Shown: positions 44,994 through 54,226 of the stretch, piece after piece
Layout of the letters: each line of letters opens with the position of its first letter
How positions within the stretch are numbered: position 1 is the stretch's first letter
Source of the DNA: Stutzerimonas degradans
Lineage (GTDB): Bacteria; Pseudomonadota; Gammaproteobacteria; Pseudomonadales; Pseudomonadaceae
Assembly: GCF_024448505.1 (NCBI RefSeq)
Contig: NZ_JAMOHV010000009.1
Coordinates: 124,001-188,000 of the forward strand
Length of the DNA stretch: 64,000 nt
Direction of reading: 5' to 3'
The notes under the pieces: generated by a model
Told to the model about the DNA's origin: nothing
What the model saw: the letters and a program-made list of their open reading frames with translations, nothing else
Databases searched by the model: none
Made by a program: the position numbers and the translations under genes

Positions 44994-45885
44994 GGGTGGA
45001 ATCCTTGCGGTACTGATTGATGATCGCGGAGAAGTCCAGGCCGCCGTGGCCCTGTGCACTGAAGGCCTGGTAGAGCTGCTGGGCCAGCGCGCCGAGAATC
45101 ACTGGTTGGCGCGCCTGCTTGGCGGCTTCGGTGGCCAGACCCAGGTCCTTGAGCATCAGGTCGGTGCCGAAACCGCCACTGTAGCCGCGCGAAGCCGGCA
45201 CGTTCTCCAATACGCCGGGGAACGGGTTGTAGGTGTCCGAACTCCAGCAGCGACCGCTGGAGGTATTGATCACCCCCGCCAGAGTCTTGGCATCCATGCC
45301 CAGTGCTACGCCCAGCGCCATGGCTTCGGCCACGCCGATCATGGAGATGCCCAGCAGCATGTTGTTGGCGACCTTGGCCACCTGGCCGTTGCCGCTATCG
45401 CCGCAGTGGATGATGTTCTTGCCCATGGCCTCGAGTATCGGCCGGGCGCGCGCGAAGTCCGCCGTGCTGCCGCCGACCATGAAGGTCAGGGTGCCGGCGG
45501 CCGCGCCGCCGGTGCCGCCGGAGACCGGCGCATCGAGCATCGGGTTGCCGTGCTGGGCGGCCACCGCGGCGACGTCGCGGGCGCTGTGCGGGTCGATGGT
45601 CGAGCTGTCGATCAGCAGCACGTCGGGGCGCACGTTCTGGATCAGTCCGTCGTCGCCCAGGTAGACGCTGCGCACGTGAGGCGCGGCGGGCAGCATGGTG
45701 ATGATGACGTCGGCGTTGCCGCGGGCGATGGCGCCCGGCGATTCGGCTGGCAGCGCACCCGCTTGAACCAGCTCGCGCACTGCGGCGTCGTTGAGGTCGA
45801 ACACGCTGAGCGCGTAGCCGGCCTTGAGCAGGTTGCGCGCCATCGGCGCGCCCATGTTGCCTAGTCCGATGAATCCGATATGCAT
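44986..45885 (-). CDS. mmsB: 3-Hydroxyisobutyrate dehydrogenase
   Basis: NAD-dependent oxidation of 3-hydroxyisobutyrate to methylmalonate semialdehyde. The 299-residue protein has the beta-hydroxyacid dehydrogenase signature GFIGLGNMGAPMARNL at the N-terminus, the substrate-binding DAPVSGGTGGA, and the catalytic Lys in KVANNMLLG. Its product is the MmsA substrate; mmsA is encoded upstream on the same strand. Confidence 0.95.
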   Translation of the reverse strand: MHIGFIGLGNMGAPMARNLLKAGYALSVFDLNDAAVRELVQAGALPAESPGAIARGNADVIITMLPAAPHVRSVYLGDDGLIQNVRPDVLLIDSSTIDPHSARDVAAVAAQHGNPMLDAPVSGGTGGAAAGTLTFMVGGSTADFARARPILEAMGKNIIHCGDSGNGQVAKVANNMLLGISMIGVAEAMALGVALGMDAKTLAGVINTSSGRCWSSDTYNPFPGVLENVPASRGYSGGFGTDLMLKDLGLATEAAKQARQPVILGALAQQLYQAFSAQGHGGLDFSAIINQYRKDSTHE

Positions 45886-45916
45886 GGCTCGTTCCTTTTG
45901 CAGCCCATCCGAAAGC

Positions 45917-46045
45917 TACTGCGCTAGGCTCTGCGGCGTTGAAATCCCCCTCGAAAGCTCATTTACGACTTGTAAACTCCGCTTCCTCGGGTGATTTCGC
46001 CTTGCATAGCCGTCGCTCGCGACGCTTTCGAACGGCCTGTTGAGT
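45917..46045. repeat. Candidate dispersed intergenic repeat between mmsB and the hydratase gene
   Basis: The 165-nt gap inside the operon holds a palindrome TTTAC-GACTT-GTAAA (45962-45976) flanked by sequence that reads like an intergenic repeat family known to me from Pseudomonas (CTCATTTAC...GTAAACTCCGCTTCCTCGG). Only one copy is seen in this window, so the repeat status rests on recollection. Confidence 0.4.
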
Positions 46046-46050
46046 GTGGC

Positions 46051-46824
46051 TCAGCGGTTCTTGAACTCCGGTTTGCGCTTCTCGGCAAACGCGGCCATGC
46101 CTTCCTTCTGGTCGGCGGTGGCGAACACCGAGTGGAACACCCGGCGCTCGAAGCGGATGCCCTCGGCCAGCGTGGTTTCAAAGGCGCGATTGACGCTTTC
46201 CTTGACCATCATGGTGGCGGGCAGCGATTTCTCGGCGATCACCCGGGCGGCCTTCAGCGTTTCCTCCAGCAGGCTTTCCTGCGGGAAGATGCGCGCCACC
46301 AGGCCGGCGCGCTCGGCCTCTTCGGCATCCATCTGGCGGCCGGTCAGGCACAGGTCCATGGCCTTGGCCTTGCCCACGGCGCGGGTCAGGCGCTGGGTGC
46401 CGCCGATGCCCGGCAGCACGCCGAGGTTGATTTCCGGCTGGCCGAAGCGGGCGTTGTCAGCGGCGTAGATCATGTCGCACAACAGCGCCAGCTCGCAGCC
46501 GCCGCCCAGTGCGTAGCCGGCCACCGCGGCGATCAACGGCTTGCGCCGGCTGGCGATGCGGTCCGCCTCGGCGAAGAAGTCGTCGAGGTAGATCTGCGGG
46601 TAGTTGAGGTCGGCCATTTCCTTGATGTCGGCACCAGCGGCGAAGGCCTTGGCCGAGCCGGTGAGCACGATGCAGCCGACCTCAGGATCGGCCTCGAGCT
46701 GGCCGAGGGCGCTGTTCAGCTCGCTGATCAGCTGGCTGTTCAAGGCGTTGAGTGCGTGCGGGCGGTTCAGGGTGATCAGCGCGACGCGATCCTGGATGTC
46801 GACGAGCAGGGTTTCGAATGTCAT
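46051..46824 (-). CDS. Enoyl-CoA hydratase
   Basis: Crotonase-fold hydratase, 257 residues, with the oxyanion-hole segment [27 protein letters not shown] (first catalytic Glu region) and [20 protein letters not shown] (second Glu region). Both acidic residues are in place, as expected for an active hydratase. Context suggests hydration of methacrylyl-CoA to 3-hydroxyisobutyryl-CoA in valine breakdown, though a beta-oxidation role is possible. It is separated from mmsB by 165 nt that include a candidate repeat, and from mmsA by 43 nt. Confidence 0.92.
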   Translation of the reverse strand: MTFETLLVDIQDRVALITLNRPHALNALNSQLISELNSALGQLEADPEVGCIVLTGSAKAFAAGADIKEMADLNYPQIYLDDFFAEADRIASRRKPLIAAVAGYALGGGCELALLCDMIYAADNARFGQPEINLGVLPGIGGTQRLTRAVGKAKAMDLCLTGRQMDAEEAERAGLVARIFPQESLLEETLKAARVIAEKSLPATMMVKESVNRAFETTLAEGIRFERRVFHSVFATADQKEGMAAFAEKRKPEFKNR

Positions 46825-46867
46825 GAGCGTTCCTTGAGGGCCGGCGTGCTCGCCGGCCCGTTGCGGG

Positions 46868-48373
46868 TCACTTGAGGTTGATGGTGGTGTTGACTGTGGA
46901 GCCGACCGCATCCTCATCGAACCAGCGTTCGGTGACGGTCTTGGTCTGGGTGTAGAACTGCACCACCTGCTTGCCGTAGGGGCCGAGGTCGCCGAGCTTG
47001 GAGGCGCGCGAGCCTGTGAAGGAGAACATCGGCACCGGCACCGGAATCGGCACATTGATGCCCACCTGGCCGATGTCGATCTCTTCCTGGAAGTGCCGCG
47101 CCGCGGCGCCCGAGCGGGTGAAGATGGCGGTGCCGTTGCCGTTCGGGTTGGCGTTGATCAGCGCGATGGCTTCGTCCATCGTCGCCGCGCTCATCACGCA
47201 CAGCACCGGGCCGAAGATTTCTTCCTGGTAGATGCTCATCTCGGCTTTCACGCCGGAGAAGATCGTCGGTGCGACGAAGTTGCCCTTGTCGAAGCCGGCC
47301 ACCTGCGGGTTACGGCCGTCCAGCTCCAGGGTCGCGCCTTCGGCGACGCCGCGTTCGATCAGCCCGCTGACGCGATCCAGCGCGGCGCAGGAGACCAGCG
47401 GGCCGAGGTCGGCGCCCGGCTCGGTGCCGGCGCTGATCTTGAGCGATTTCGCCTTGGCCACCAGATCGGGAATCCACTGCTGCGCCTCGCCGACCAGCAC
47501 CACGACCGACAAGGCCATGCAGCGCTGGCCGGCGGCACCGAAGGCGGCGCCGGCGATGGCGTTGAGGCTCTGCTCCTTGTGCGCATCAGGCAGCACGATG
47601 GCGTGGTTCTTCGCGCCCATCATGCACTGCACGCGCTTGCCGGCGGCGCTGGCACGGTTGTAGACGTGAGTACCGACGCGGGTCGAGCCGACGAAGGACA
47701 CCGCCTTGATGACCGGGTGATCGCATAGCGCATTCACCACGTCCGGGCCGCCGTGCACCACGTTGAGTACGCCTGGCGGCACGCCGGCTTCCAGCGCCAG
47801 TTCGCACAGGCGCATGGTGACCATCGGGTCTTGTTCGGAGGGCTTGAGGACGAAGGTGTTGCCGGTGGCGATGGCCATCGGGAACATCCACAGCGGGATC
47901 ATCGCCGGGAAGTTGAACGGGGTGATGCCGGCGCAGACGCCCAGCGGCTGCAGCAGGGTGTAGGTATCCACACCGCTGGCAACGTTGTTGGCCAGTTCGC
48001 CGAGCTGCAGGTTGCCGATACCGGCGGCATGCTCGACCACTTCCAGGCCGCGGAACACGTCGCCCTCGGCATCGGGCAGGGTCTTGCCCTGTTCGGCGGT
48101 GAGGATGGCCGCCAGCTCCTTCATATGCTCGCGGATCAGCTGCTGATAGCGGAGGAAGATGCGCGCACGGGCACCGATCGGCGTCTTGCGCCAGGTCTTG
48201 AATGCCTCGGCGGCGCTGGCGACGGCGCGGTCGACTTCCGCCGCGGTGGCGAACGGCACGCGGGCCAGCACTTCCTGAGTGGCGGGATTGACGACGTCGC
48301 GCCAGTCTTGGGTGGTGGATTCGACGAACTCGCCGCCGATCAGCAATTTCACGCTGGGGATGGAACCGGTCAT
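46868..48373 (-). CDS. mmsA: CoA-acylating methylmalonate-semialdehyde dehydrogenase
   Basis: Converts methylmalonate semialdehyde, NAD+ and CoA to propionyl-CoA and CO2. The 501-residue aldehyde-dehydrogenase-fold protein has the [13 protein letters not shown] segment, NAD-binding [12 protein letters not shown] and the catalytic Cys in [12 protein letters not shown]. It is first in the reverse operon. The start MTGSIPSVK follows GGAG; a longer frame into the divergent region is not credible. Confidence 0.95.
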   Translation of the reverse strand: MTGSIPSVKLLIGGEFVESTTQDWRDVVNPATQEVLARVPFATAAEVDRAVASAAEAFKTWRKTPIGARARIFLRYQQLIREHMKELAAILTAEQGKTLPDAEGDVFRGLEVVEHAAGIGNLQLGELANNVASGVDTYTLLQPLGVCAGITPFNFPAMIPLWMFPMAIATGNTFVLKPSEQDPMVTMRLCELALEAGVPPGVLNVVHGGPDVVNALCDHPVIKAVSFVGSTRVGTHVYNRASAAGKRVQCMMGAKNHAIVLPDAHKEQSLNAIAGAAFGAAGQRCMALSVVVLVGEAQQWIPDLVAKAKSLKISAGTEPGADLGPLVSCAALDRVSGLIERGVAEGATLELDGRNPQVAGFDKGNFVAPTIFSGVKAEMSIYQEEIFGPVLCVMSAATMDEAIALINANPNGNGTAIFTRSGAAARHFQEEIDIGQVGINVPIPVPVPMFSFTGSRASKLGDLGPYGKQVVQFYTQTKTVTERWFDEDAVGSTVNTTINLK

Positions 48374-48448
48374 ATCGCTCTCCGCCTGATTAGGCTCAGT
48401 TGTTGTTATCGGCTCGCGGACAGCTGCGAGAAGCTGCCTTGATCCTAG

Positions 48449-48507
48449 CAATGCAAAAAAACGCAAGACAATGCGGTCGGCTGCAGAGTCGTTGTGCAAA
48501 TATGCAC
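48449..48507. promoter_or_regulatory. Putative operator region between mmsA and the LysR gene
   Basis: The 160-nt divergent spacer has a palindrome GTGCA-AATA-TGCAC (48494-48507) and a direct repeat CAATGC (48449-48454 and 48469-48474) spaced 20 bp apart. They are reasonable binding sites for the divergent LysR regulator, but the assignment is positional. Confidence 0.4.
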
Positions 48508-48533
48508 GGGAACCAACGACCAGAGCGGCAAAC

Positions 48534-49433
48534 ATGGACTGGGACAACCTGCGTTACTTTCTCGAAGTGGCCCGCGCGGGGCGACTGACCACGGCGGCAA
48601 GGCGGCTGGCGGTCGATCACACCACGGTTTCGCGGCGTCTGCAGGCATTGGAAAAAAGCATGGGCGCGCAGCTGTTCCTGCGCGAACCCGGCGGCTATCG
48701 CCTCACCGAAGCCGGGCGCAACCTGCTGCCGCGGGTCGAGGCGATGGAGAGCGCCAGTGCCGCCATCGAGCATTCGCTGCCGAGCATGGGCGACGGTCTT
48801 TCCGGGCAGGTGCGCATCGGCGCCACCGAGGCTTACGGCACGGTGATGCTGGCTGGGCAGCTCACCGGTCTGAGCCGGCGCTATCCGCATCTGAACATCG
48901 ATCTGCTGGCACTGCCGCGCGCGGTGCGCCTGTCGCGTCACGAGGCAGACATCGTCATTACCCTGGAGCGCCCGGAGCGCGGCCCGTTCATCATCACCAA
49001 ACTGACCGACTACGTGCTGCGGCTGTATGCATCGCCCGGCTACCTGGCCGAGCATGCGCCGATCCGCAGTCGCGACGATTTGGCCGCGCATCGCTTCGTC
49101 AGCTATGTCGACGATCTGCTGTTCAGCAAGGAGCTACTGTTTCTCGACGGCATTGCCGACGCCCGCTCCATCGGCCTGCGCAGCACCAGCCTGCTGGCCC
49201 AGCAGGAAGCGGTGGCGATGGGCGCGGGAATCGCCATCCTGCCGGCGTTTTCCGCCGATGCCGATCCGCGCCTGCAGCTGCTGTTGCCCGACGCGGTGAG
49301 CTTCACCCGCACGTTCTGGATGCTGATGCCCATCGAGTTCAAGGATCTGGCGCGCATGCGCACCACCTGGGACTACCTCAAGGAGCTGGCACAGCAGAAT
49401 CAGGCACGGCTGCTGGGCTTGCCCCCAAATTAA
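48534..49433 (+). CDS. LysR-family transcriptional regulator of the valine operon
   Basis: A 299-residue LysR-type regulator. The N-terminal winged helix-turn-helix ([18 protein letters not shown] ... [19 protein letters not shown]) is followed by a linker helix and a periplasmic-binding-like effector domain. It is divergent from mmsA, so control of the valine-catabolic genes is likely. P. aeruginosa instead uses the AraC-type MmsR near mmsAB. The effector is unknown. ATG at 48534 fits the family N-terminus. Confidence 0.9.
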   Translation: MDWDNLRYFLEVARAGRLTTAARRLAVDHTTVSRRLQALEKSMGAQLFLREPGGYRLTEAGRNLLPRVEAMESASAAIEHSLPSMGDGLSGQVRIGATEAYGTVMLAGQLTGLSRRYPHLNIDLLALPRAVRLSRHEADIVITLERPERGPFIITKLTDYVLRLYASPGYLAEHAPIRSRDDLAAHRFVSYVDDLLFSKELLFLDGIADARSIGLRSTSLLAQQEAVAMGAGIAILPAFSADADPRLQLLLPDAVSFTRTFWMLMPIEFKDLARMRTTWDYLKELAQQNQARLLGLPPN

Positions 49434-49461
49434 GGCGCGCCGTACTCGCTCCGGCGCGCCT
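49433..49461. terminator. Hairpin between convergent lysR and the GT51 gene
   Basis: A 9-bp perfect stem, AGGCGCGCC/GGCGCGCCT (49433-49441 and 49453-49461), starting at the LysR stop codon. T-tracts are weak on both sides. Confidence 0.55.
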
Positions 49462-49471
49462 CTGGCTTTGC

Positions 49472-52400
49472 CTATTGCGTGCCCGGCGTACCGGCGGTGA
49501 GGCGCGTCGGTTGGGCCGACGGTACCTGGCGGCTCGGTCGGGGCGGCTGGCAAAGGCTGTCGGCGCCGGCCTGCAGGTAGGGCTGCAGGATCGGCGCCAT
49601 GCCCTTGAGCGTCTGGACCGGCAGTGCCGAGGTGAAGCGGAAGCTGTCGGCCGTCTGCCCGGGTACGTAGGCCGTCAGCGTGCCGAAATGATTCGGCCCC
49701 AGGTAGAAGACGAAGGTGGCCGTACGGTTCATCGCCAGCGAGCTGATCAGCCGGCCGCCGGCCGCGACGGTGTCGATACGGTTGTCGCCGGTGCCGGTCT
49801 TGCCACCGACGCGCAGCGGACTGCCGTCGCTCTGCACGAAGCTGCCCTGCAGGCGCCGCGCGGTGCCGCCTTCCACAACCTGGGCAAGGGCCTCGCGCAG
49901 GGTCGCGGCCACCTCGCGCGGCAGTACCTGCTCGCCGATGTTCGGGCGTATGCCGAGGCGGGTCTCGTAAGGCGTGCCTTCGGCGAAGTGCAGGCTGTCG
50001 ATGCGCACGCTCGGCAGGCGCACCCCGTCGTTGAGGATGATGCCCATCAGTTCGGCCAGCGCGGCGGGTCGGTCGCCCGAGCTGCCCAGCGCGGTGGCCA
50101 GCGATGGCACCAGGTTGTCGAACGGATAGCCCAGCCGCTGCCAGCGTCGATGGATGTCGGTAAAGGCCTCGACCTCCAGCATGATGCGGATACGGCTGTC
50201 GCGAGCGCTCTTGTGCCGGCTGCGGAACAGCCAGCCGTAGACTTCCTGGCGTTCGTCGCGGCTGGCGGCGACTACCTCCGACAGGCTGGCGCCGGGATGC
50301 TGGATCAGGTAACCGAGCAGCCACAGGTCCAGCGGGTGGGTGCGCGCGATGTAGGCCTGGTCCGGCAGGCTGAACGCGCCGGGGCCGTAGCGGGTGTACA
50401 GCGCGTCCAGATCCTTGGCGTCGAGAGCGGCGGCCGGCAGACGCGAGGTCAGGAAGTGATCGAACGCCGCGCGCGGCGCGTCAGGCAGCAGATAGCGATG
50501 CACCGCCGCCAGCCGTACCGGCGTCGGGCGCATACCCTGCAGGAAGGTTTCGATACGCTGCTCGGCGGACTGCCCGCGGTACTTGCGCCAGAACCGCTGC
50601 AGGAAGATCGAGCCCTCGCGGTCGGCGAACTGGGTGAGGTATTCCAGGCGCCGCGGGTCCTTGTCGTTCTTCAGCAGCTCGGCGCTGTTGATCGCCTCAT
50701 GCGTGCTGTAGCTCACCAGATCGCGCATCAGCCGCACGAACGGCAGGTTCAGCGATTCGCGTAGCGCATCGCGCACGCTGGCGATGCGGTGGTCGTCCTC
50801 GCGGCGGAAGTTGTTGAAGTGGTGCAGCCCGGCGCCGGTGAAGAAGCGCTCGGCCGGACTTGCCGAGTAACGCCGCTCCATCGCCGCATCGAGCATCGCC
50901 GGTAGGCTGCGATCACTGCTCTGCGCCAGGTAGGCCACGGCCCAGCGGCTGAGCGGGTCGCGTACCTCCAGTTCGCGCAGCTGGCGCGTGTCGAGGATCG
51001 AGTAACGCTGGTGCAGCTCGGCGATCATCTCCAGATAGGTGGTCAGCACGCGCAGCTTGGCGGTGGAGCCGAGTTCCAGCTTGCTGCCTTCGTTGATGTC
51101 GAACGGCTGGTTGGTGTTGTCGGTCTGCACCCGCACGCGGAAACCCTGCTCGCCGCGCTCGAACAGCGTGAAGCTGTAACGTACGTCGGCGGTCTTCTCC
51201 GGCGAGAGCATGCGTTCGCCGAACAGGCCGACCTCAGCGGCCACCTGGGGGTCGGCAAGGCTCGCCAGGTAGGCGCTGATCTTGGTCTGCAATTCGCCCT
51301 GCAGCGGCGTGCTGGCGGTGAGGTCGAGGCGGTCGAGATCGTACAGCGGCATGCCCAGCAGGCCGGCCAGGCGCATGCGCGCGACGCTGATGCCCTTGGT
51401 CGCCTCCACCGTACGGATCGCCGGCTCGCGCTGCAGATCGCGGAACTCGACCTGCTGGGCGAGGGCGGCCTCGCGCAGGCGGGTATCGACGATGCCGCCG
51501 GCGGCCAGCAGGCGGATGTGGCTGTCGGTCAGTGACGCCAGCTCCTTGCGGCCGGCGCCGAGGTAGTAGGATGGCCGACGCTGCGCGATCAGCAGCGAAA
51601 GCACCTGGCGCAGCGCCAACCCGCGGGCCTGGAGGTCGCTGTCGGCGTTGCGGCGCGGATCGAGCAGGCGATTAACCTCGGCGAAATCGGCGCCGTACCA
51701 CAGCCGCAGGCCATCGGCGATGCCGTGGACCTCGCCATGACCCGACGCCGCCGAGAGCGGCACGCTGTTGAGATAATCGCGCACGATGCGCTGGCGGGCG
51801 GCAAGCGTCTGCGGCCCTTCGCGATAGGTGCGCACGCTGGCGGAAACCATCTGCCGCAGCTTCTCCTGCGGATCGCCGGTGCGCCCCTCGGGCGAATGGC
51901 GATATTTCTCCACCTGCGTCGCCAGGGTGCTACCGCCGGATGCCTGGCCACCGAGGCCGAGGCGTTTTTCCAGCTGGCTGATCGCCGCCTTGGCGAAGCG
52001 CGGCCAGTCCACCGCCGGGTTGACGGTCGGCCGGCTGGCGTCCAGCAGGCCGCGATCCTCGATGAACAGCAGGCTCAGTGCCACCAGCGGCGGAATGTCC
52101 TCGAAACTCTCGTAGAACTGCTGCGGGTAGCTGTTGGTATACAGCGGCAGGCCACGGCAGTCGTAGATGGTCAGGCCGACCTGCGACTGGTGCCGATAGG
52201 GCACGAAGAAGCCGCGACTGGCGTAGTCGAGCAGCGTTGGCGAAAAGCGCGCCTGCGCCTGCACCTCGAAGCCGCGCGCGCTCAGCCGTTCGATGAACGT
52301 TGGTAGCTGCACGTAGCCCAGCCGGCGGTCGAACGGACCGTCCTCGGGGAAGCGGATTTCGCTGCTCGGGCCGGGGGCAAGGTGATAGTCCAGGCTCGCG

Positions 52401-52615
52401 GCATAGCGGCTGACCCAGCGGGCCTGCCACTGCGAAGTCTGCAGCTCATGCCAGGTGGCATAACCCCCCACGCCAAACAGTGTGGCGAACAGCAGCAGGC
52501 CGAGCGGGCGCATCCGGCGGCGATCCTTCTTCGGTGTGGGTTTTCGGGAACGGTTATTCGGAGCGCATTGCGAGCGCCCTGCGGGAGGAGTGTCGGACCG
52601 CCATACTGCGCCCAT
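49472..52615 (-). CDS. Atypical class A penicillin-binding-like protein (GT51 + transpeptidase)
   Basis: Large inner-membrane murein-synthase-like protein, 1047 residues with this start (an ATG at residue 35 is an alternative). A basic N-terminus and one membrane helix (about 37-56) precede a GT51-like region (about 165-350) and a transpeptidase-like domain (about 480-1000). Transpeptidase motifs are intact: S517-T-A-K520, S621-L-N, K939-T-G. GT51 motifs deviate: ED at 186-187 is kept, but the usual F-x2-H-x-G-x-D that follows is absent, and the RKxxE motif reads EKLRQ (251-255), with Gln where Glu is expected. It may be a transpeptidase with a weakened or inactive glycosyltransferase. Confidence 0.82.
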   Translation of the reverse strand: MGAVWRSDTPPAGRSQCAPNNRSRKPTPKKDRRRMRPLGLLLFATLFGVGGYATWHELQTSQWQARWVSRYAASLDYHLAPGPSSEIRFPEDGPFDRRLGYVQLPTFIERLSARGFEVQAQARFSPTLLDYASRGFFVPYRHQSQVGLTIYDCRGLPLYTNSYPQQFYESFEDIPPLVALSLLFIEDRGLLDASRPTVNPAVDWPRFAKAAISQLEKRLGLGGQASGGSTLATQVEKYRHSPEGRTGDPQEKLRQMVSASVRTYREGPQTLAARQRIVRDYLNSVPLSAASGHGEVHGIADGLRLWYGADFAEVNRLLDPRRNADSDLQARGLALRQVLSLLIAQRRPSYYLGAGRKELASLTDSHIRLLAAGGIVDTRLREAALAQQVEFRDLQREPAIRTVEATKGISVARMRLAGLLGMPLYDLDRLDLTASTPLQGELQTKISAYLASLADPQVAAEVGLFGERMLSPEKTADVRYSFTLFERGEQGFRVRVQTDNTNQPFDINEGSKLELGSTAKLRVLTTYLEMIAELHQRYSILDTRQLRELEVRDPLSRWAVAYLAQSSDRSLPAMLDAAMERRYSASPAERFFTGAGLHHFNNFRREDDHRIASVRDALRESLNLPFVRLMRDLVSYSTHEAINSAELLKNDKDPRRLEYLTQFADREGSIFLQRFWRKYRGQSAEQRIETFLQGMRPTPVRLAAVHRYLLPDAPRAAFDHFLTSRLPAAALDAKDLDALYTRYGPGAFSLPDQAYIARTHPLDLWLLGYLIQHPGASLSEVVAASRDERQEVYGWLFRSRHKSARDSRIRIMLEVEAFTDIHRRWQRLGYPFDNLVPSLATALGSSGDRPAALAELMGIILNDGVRLPSVRIDSLHFAEGTPYETRLGIRPNIGEQVLPREVAATLREALAQVVEGGTARRLQGSFVQSDGSPLRVGGKTGTGDNRIDTVAAGGRLISSLAMNRTATFVFYLGPNHFGTLTAYVPGQTADSFRFTSALPVQTLKGMAPILQPYLQAGADSLCQPPRPSRQVPSAQPTRLTAGTPGTQ

Positions 52616-52729
52616 ATCGTGTGCCTGGCTTCCTGCAAGTTGCTGATAGCAGTCTAGTTCTGGCCGCGACTATAAGCGAAGCGAGATGGATGAACGGAAG
52701 GCTCAGCGGCGCGGCCTGGCGGGGTGCAG

Positions 52730-53488
52730 TCAATCGTTGAAGGCGGCCTGGAGCAACTGCGGCATCAGCTGCGCCGCCGTACCACGCAGCAGGAACTCGC
52801 GTTCGGCATGGCTGCCGAGCGGTTGCGGGTTGACGTGCGCCAGCACGGCACCGGCCCGCCAGGCGCGTTCGGGGATCTGTGCGGCGGGATGCACCACACC
52901 AGAAGTGCCCACGGAAATCAGCACATCGCAACTGTCGGCCGCGGCGAATGCTGCGGTGAGTGCCGCTTCCGGCAGGCTTTCGCCGAACCAGACCACGCCG
53001 GGACGCAGCCTGCCGCCGCAGTGTTCGCAGCGCGGCGGTTCGAGGTGGCGGCCGCCTTCGGGTTCGTCGGGCAGGCCGAGCGGCTGGCTCGGTGAGCGTG
53101 CGCAGGCGAAGCAGCGCGGCTGGTGCAGACTGCCGTGCAAGTGGATCACCTCGGTACTGCCGGCGCGCTCGTGCAGGTCGTCGACGTTCTGCGTCACCAG
53201 CGTGAGCTTCGGCACCCGCTGCGCCAGTGCGGCGATGGCGAGGTGGGCTGGATTCGGCCGCGCCAGCAGCACCTGCATGCGGCGCCACTCGTACCAGCCC
53301 CAGACCAGCGCAGGGTCCTGGCGAAATGCATGTGCGGTTGCCAGCGTCGCCGGATCGTAGCGCTCCCACAGACCGCTGGGCGTGTCACGGAACGTGGCGA
53401 TGCCGCTCTCGGCCGAGACGCCAGCACCGGTGAACACCTGCACGTGACGCGCGCCGCGCAAGGCGGTGATGAGCGCTGCGGGAATCAA
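52730..53488 (-). CDS. cobB: NAD-dependent protein deacylase (SIRT5-like sirtuin)
   Basis: Sirtuin removing acyl groups from lysines using NAD+. The 252-residue protein has NAD-binding GAGVSAESGIATFRD (21-35), TQNVDDLH, the catalytic His118 (HLHGS), and a zinc site of Cys126, Cys129, Cys154, Cys157. Tyr66 and Arg69 in WYEWRR match the Y-x2-R pair that lets SIRT5/CobB-type enzymes accept succinyl and malonyl lysine. It is the last gene of a reverse run from cytochrome c551. Confidence 0.93.
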   Translation of the reverse strand: MIPAALITALRGARHVQVFTGAGVSAESGIATFRDTPSGLWERYDPATLATAHAFRQDPALVWGWYEWRRMQVLLARPNPAHLAIAALAQRVPKLTLVTQNVDDLHERAGSTEVIHLHGSLHQPRCFACARSPSQPLGLPDEPEGGRHLEPPRCEHCGGRLRPGVVWFGESLPEAALTAAFAAADSCDVLISVGTSGVVHPAAQIPERAWRAGAVLAHVNPQPLGSHAEREFLLRGTAAQLMPQLLQAAFND

Positions 53489-53576
53489 AGCGAACTCCTG
53501 TTTCCGAAGCCGGCCCGTGTCGTAGGGCGGGGTTGCCAGCTATACCATCGGTGTCAGGGTTTCTCCAGCGCGGCCG

Positions 53577-53921
53577 TCAGGTGCGGGAGGTGGACAGCTC
53601 GTGGCCCATCGGTGTCGCGTCGGGCAGGCTGACGCTGGCGCTCTCGAAATCCGGACTGTGGACTTCCGAATCCAGCGGCATATGACTGTAGCGAGCTGGC
53701 GCCGGCTGGCGCTGCGGAGGTGTCGCGCTGAGCAGTCGCTTGGCCTCGCAGCGACCGCTGATGCCGCGTAACAGCACCAGAGCGCCGGCCGCTGCCTGCA
53801 ACAGCCCGCTCGCACCGCCGCGGCGCGCCCCCAGGCCAAGCAACAGCAGGCCGCCGGCCAGCGAGGCAGCGCGTTCCCAGCCATGCACGTTCTGGTCGCG
53901 GGATTCGTAGGGTGAGTTCAT
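53577..53921 (-). CDS. DUF2892 (YgaP-type) small membrane protein
   Basis: A 114-residue protein with an N-terminal NVHGWERAASLAGGLLLLGLG segment and a second hydrophobic helix, matching the DUF2892 two-helix domain, then a polar tail of about 50 residues. The function is unknown. It lies on the same strand as the DUF3079 and sirtuin genes. Confidence 0.7.
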   Translation of the reverse strand: MNSPYESRDQNVHGWERAASLAGGLLLLGLGARRGGASGLLQAAAGALVLLRGISGRCEAKRLLSATPPQRQPAPARYSHMPLDSEVHSPDFESASVSLPDATPMGHELSTSRT

Positions 53922-53994
53922 CGGGCAATCCTCGTCAGGGCTGATGCAGCAACTGACTGCGGGTTGCCACAGGCGTTCCGCGGCTGCGGCGCTG

Positions 53995-54222
53995 TCAGCC
54001 CTGGCGGGCGATCAACGCGGGATCGGCTGGCTGCTGCGGGATATCGGCGGGCTCGATGTCCCAGTCGCCGTACAGGTACCAGTCCTCGCCGAGCATTTCC
54101 GAGGGGTGCATCGTGCGGTCGGCGCCGTTGCCGCAGCCCAGCGAGGTCGCGGGGCAGTAGCGGTCGCAGCCCCAGCAGATGCGTTCGGGATGCGGCGGGT
54201 TGAGCGGGAACTTCTTGGCCAT
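53995..54222 (-). CDS. DUF3079 family protein
   Basis: A 75-residue protein with four or more clustered cysteines in ERICWGCDRYCPATSLGCGNG, then RTMHPSEMLGEDWYLYGDW. This matches the DUF3079 family of short, probably metal-binding proteins of unknown function. It begins 4 nt downstream of the HemN-like stop, which strongly suggests co-transcription with it. Confidence 0.85.
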   Translation of the reverse strand: MAKKFPLNPPHPERICWGCDRYCPATSLGCGNGADRTMHPSEMLGEDWYLYGDWDIEPADIPQQPADPALIARQG

Positions 54223-54226
54223 GAGG

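Noticed and set aside
48490..48510. Strict T-N11-A LysR box
   Set aside because: The palindrome GTGCAAATATGCAC does not place T and A at N11 spacing, so I call it only a putative operator.
48494..50764. 756-codon forward frame across the LysR gene and the GT51 gene
   Set aside because: It runs out of frame through one gene and antisense through another, with low-complexity Arg/Ala/Gly composition typical of GC-rich shadows.
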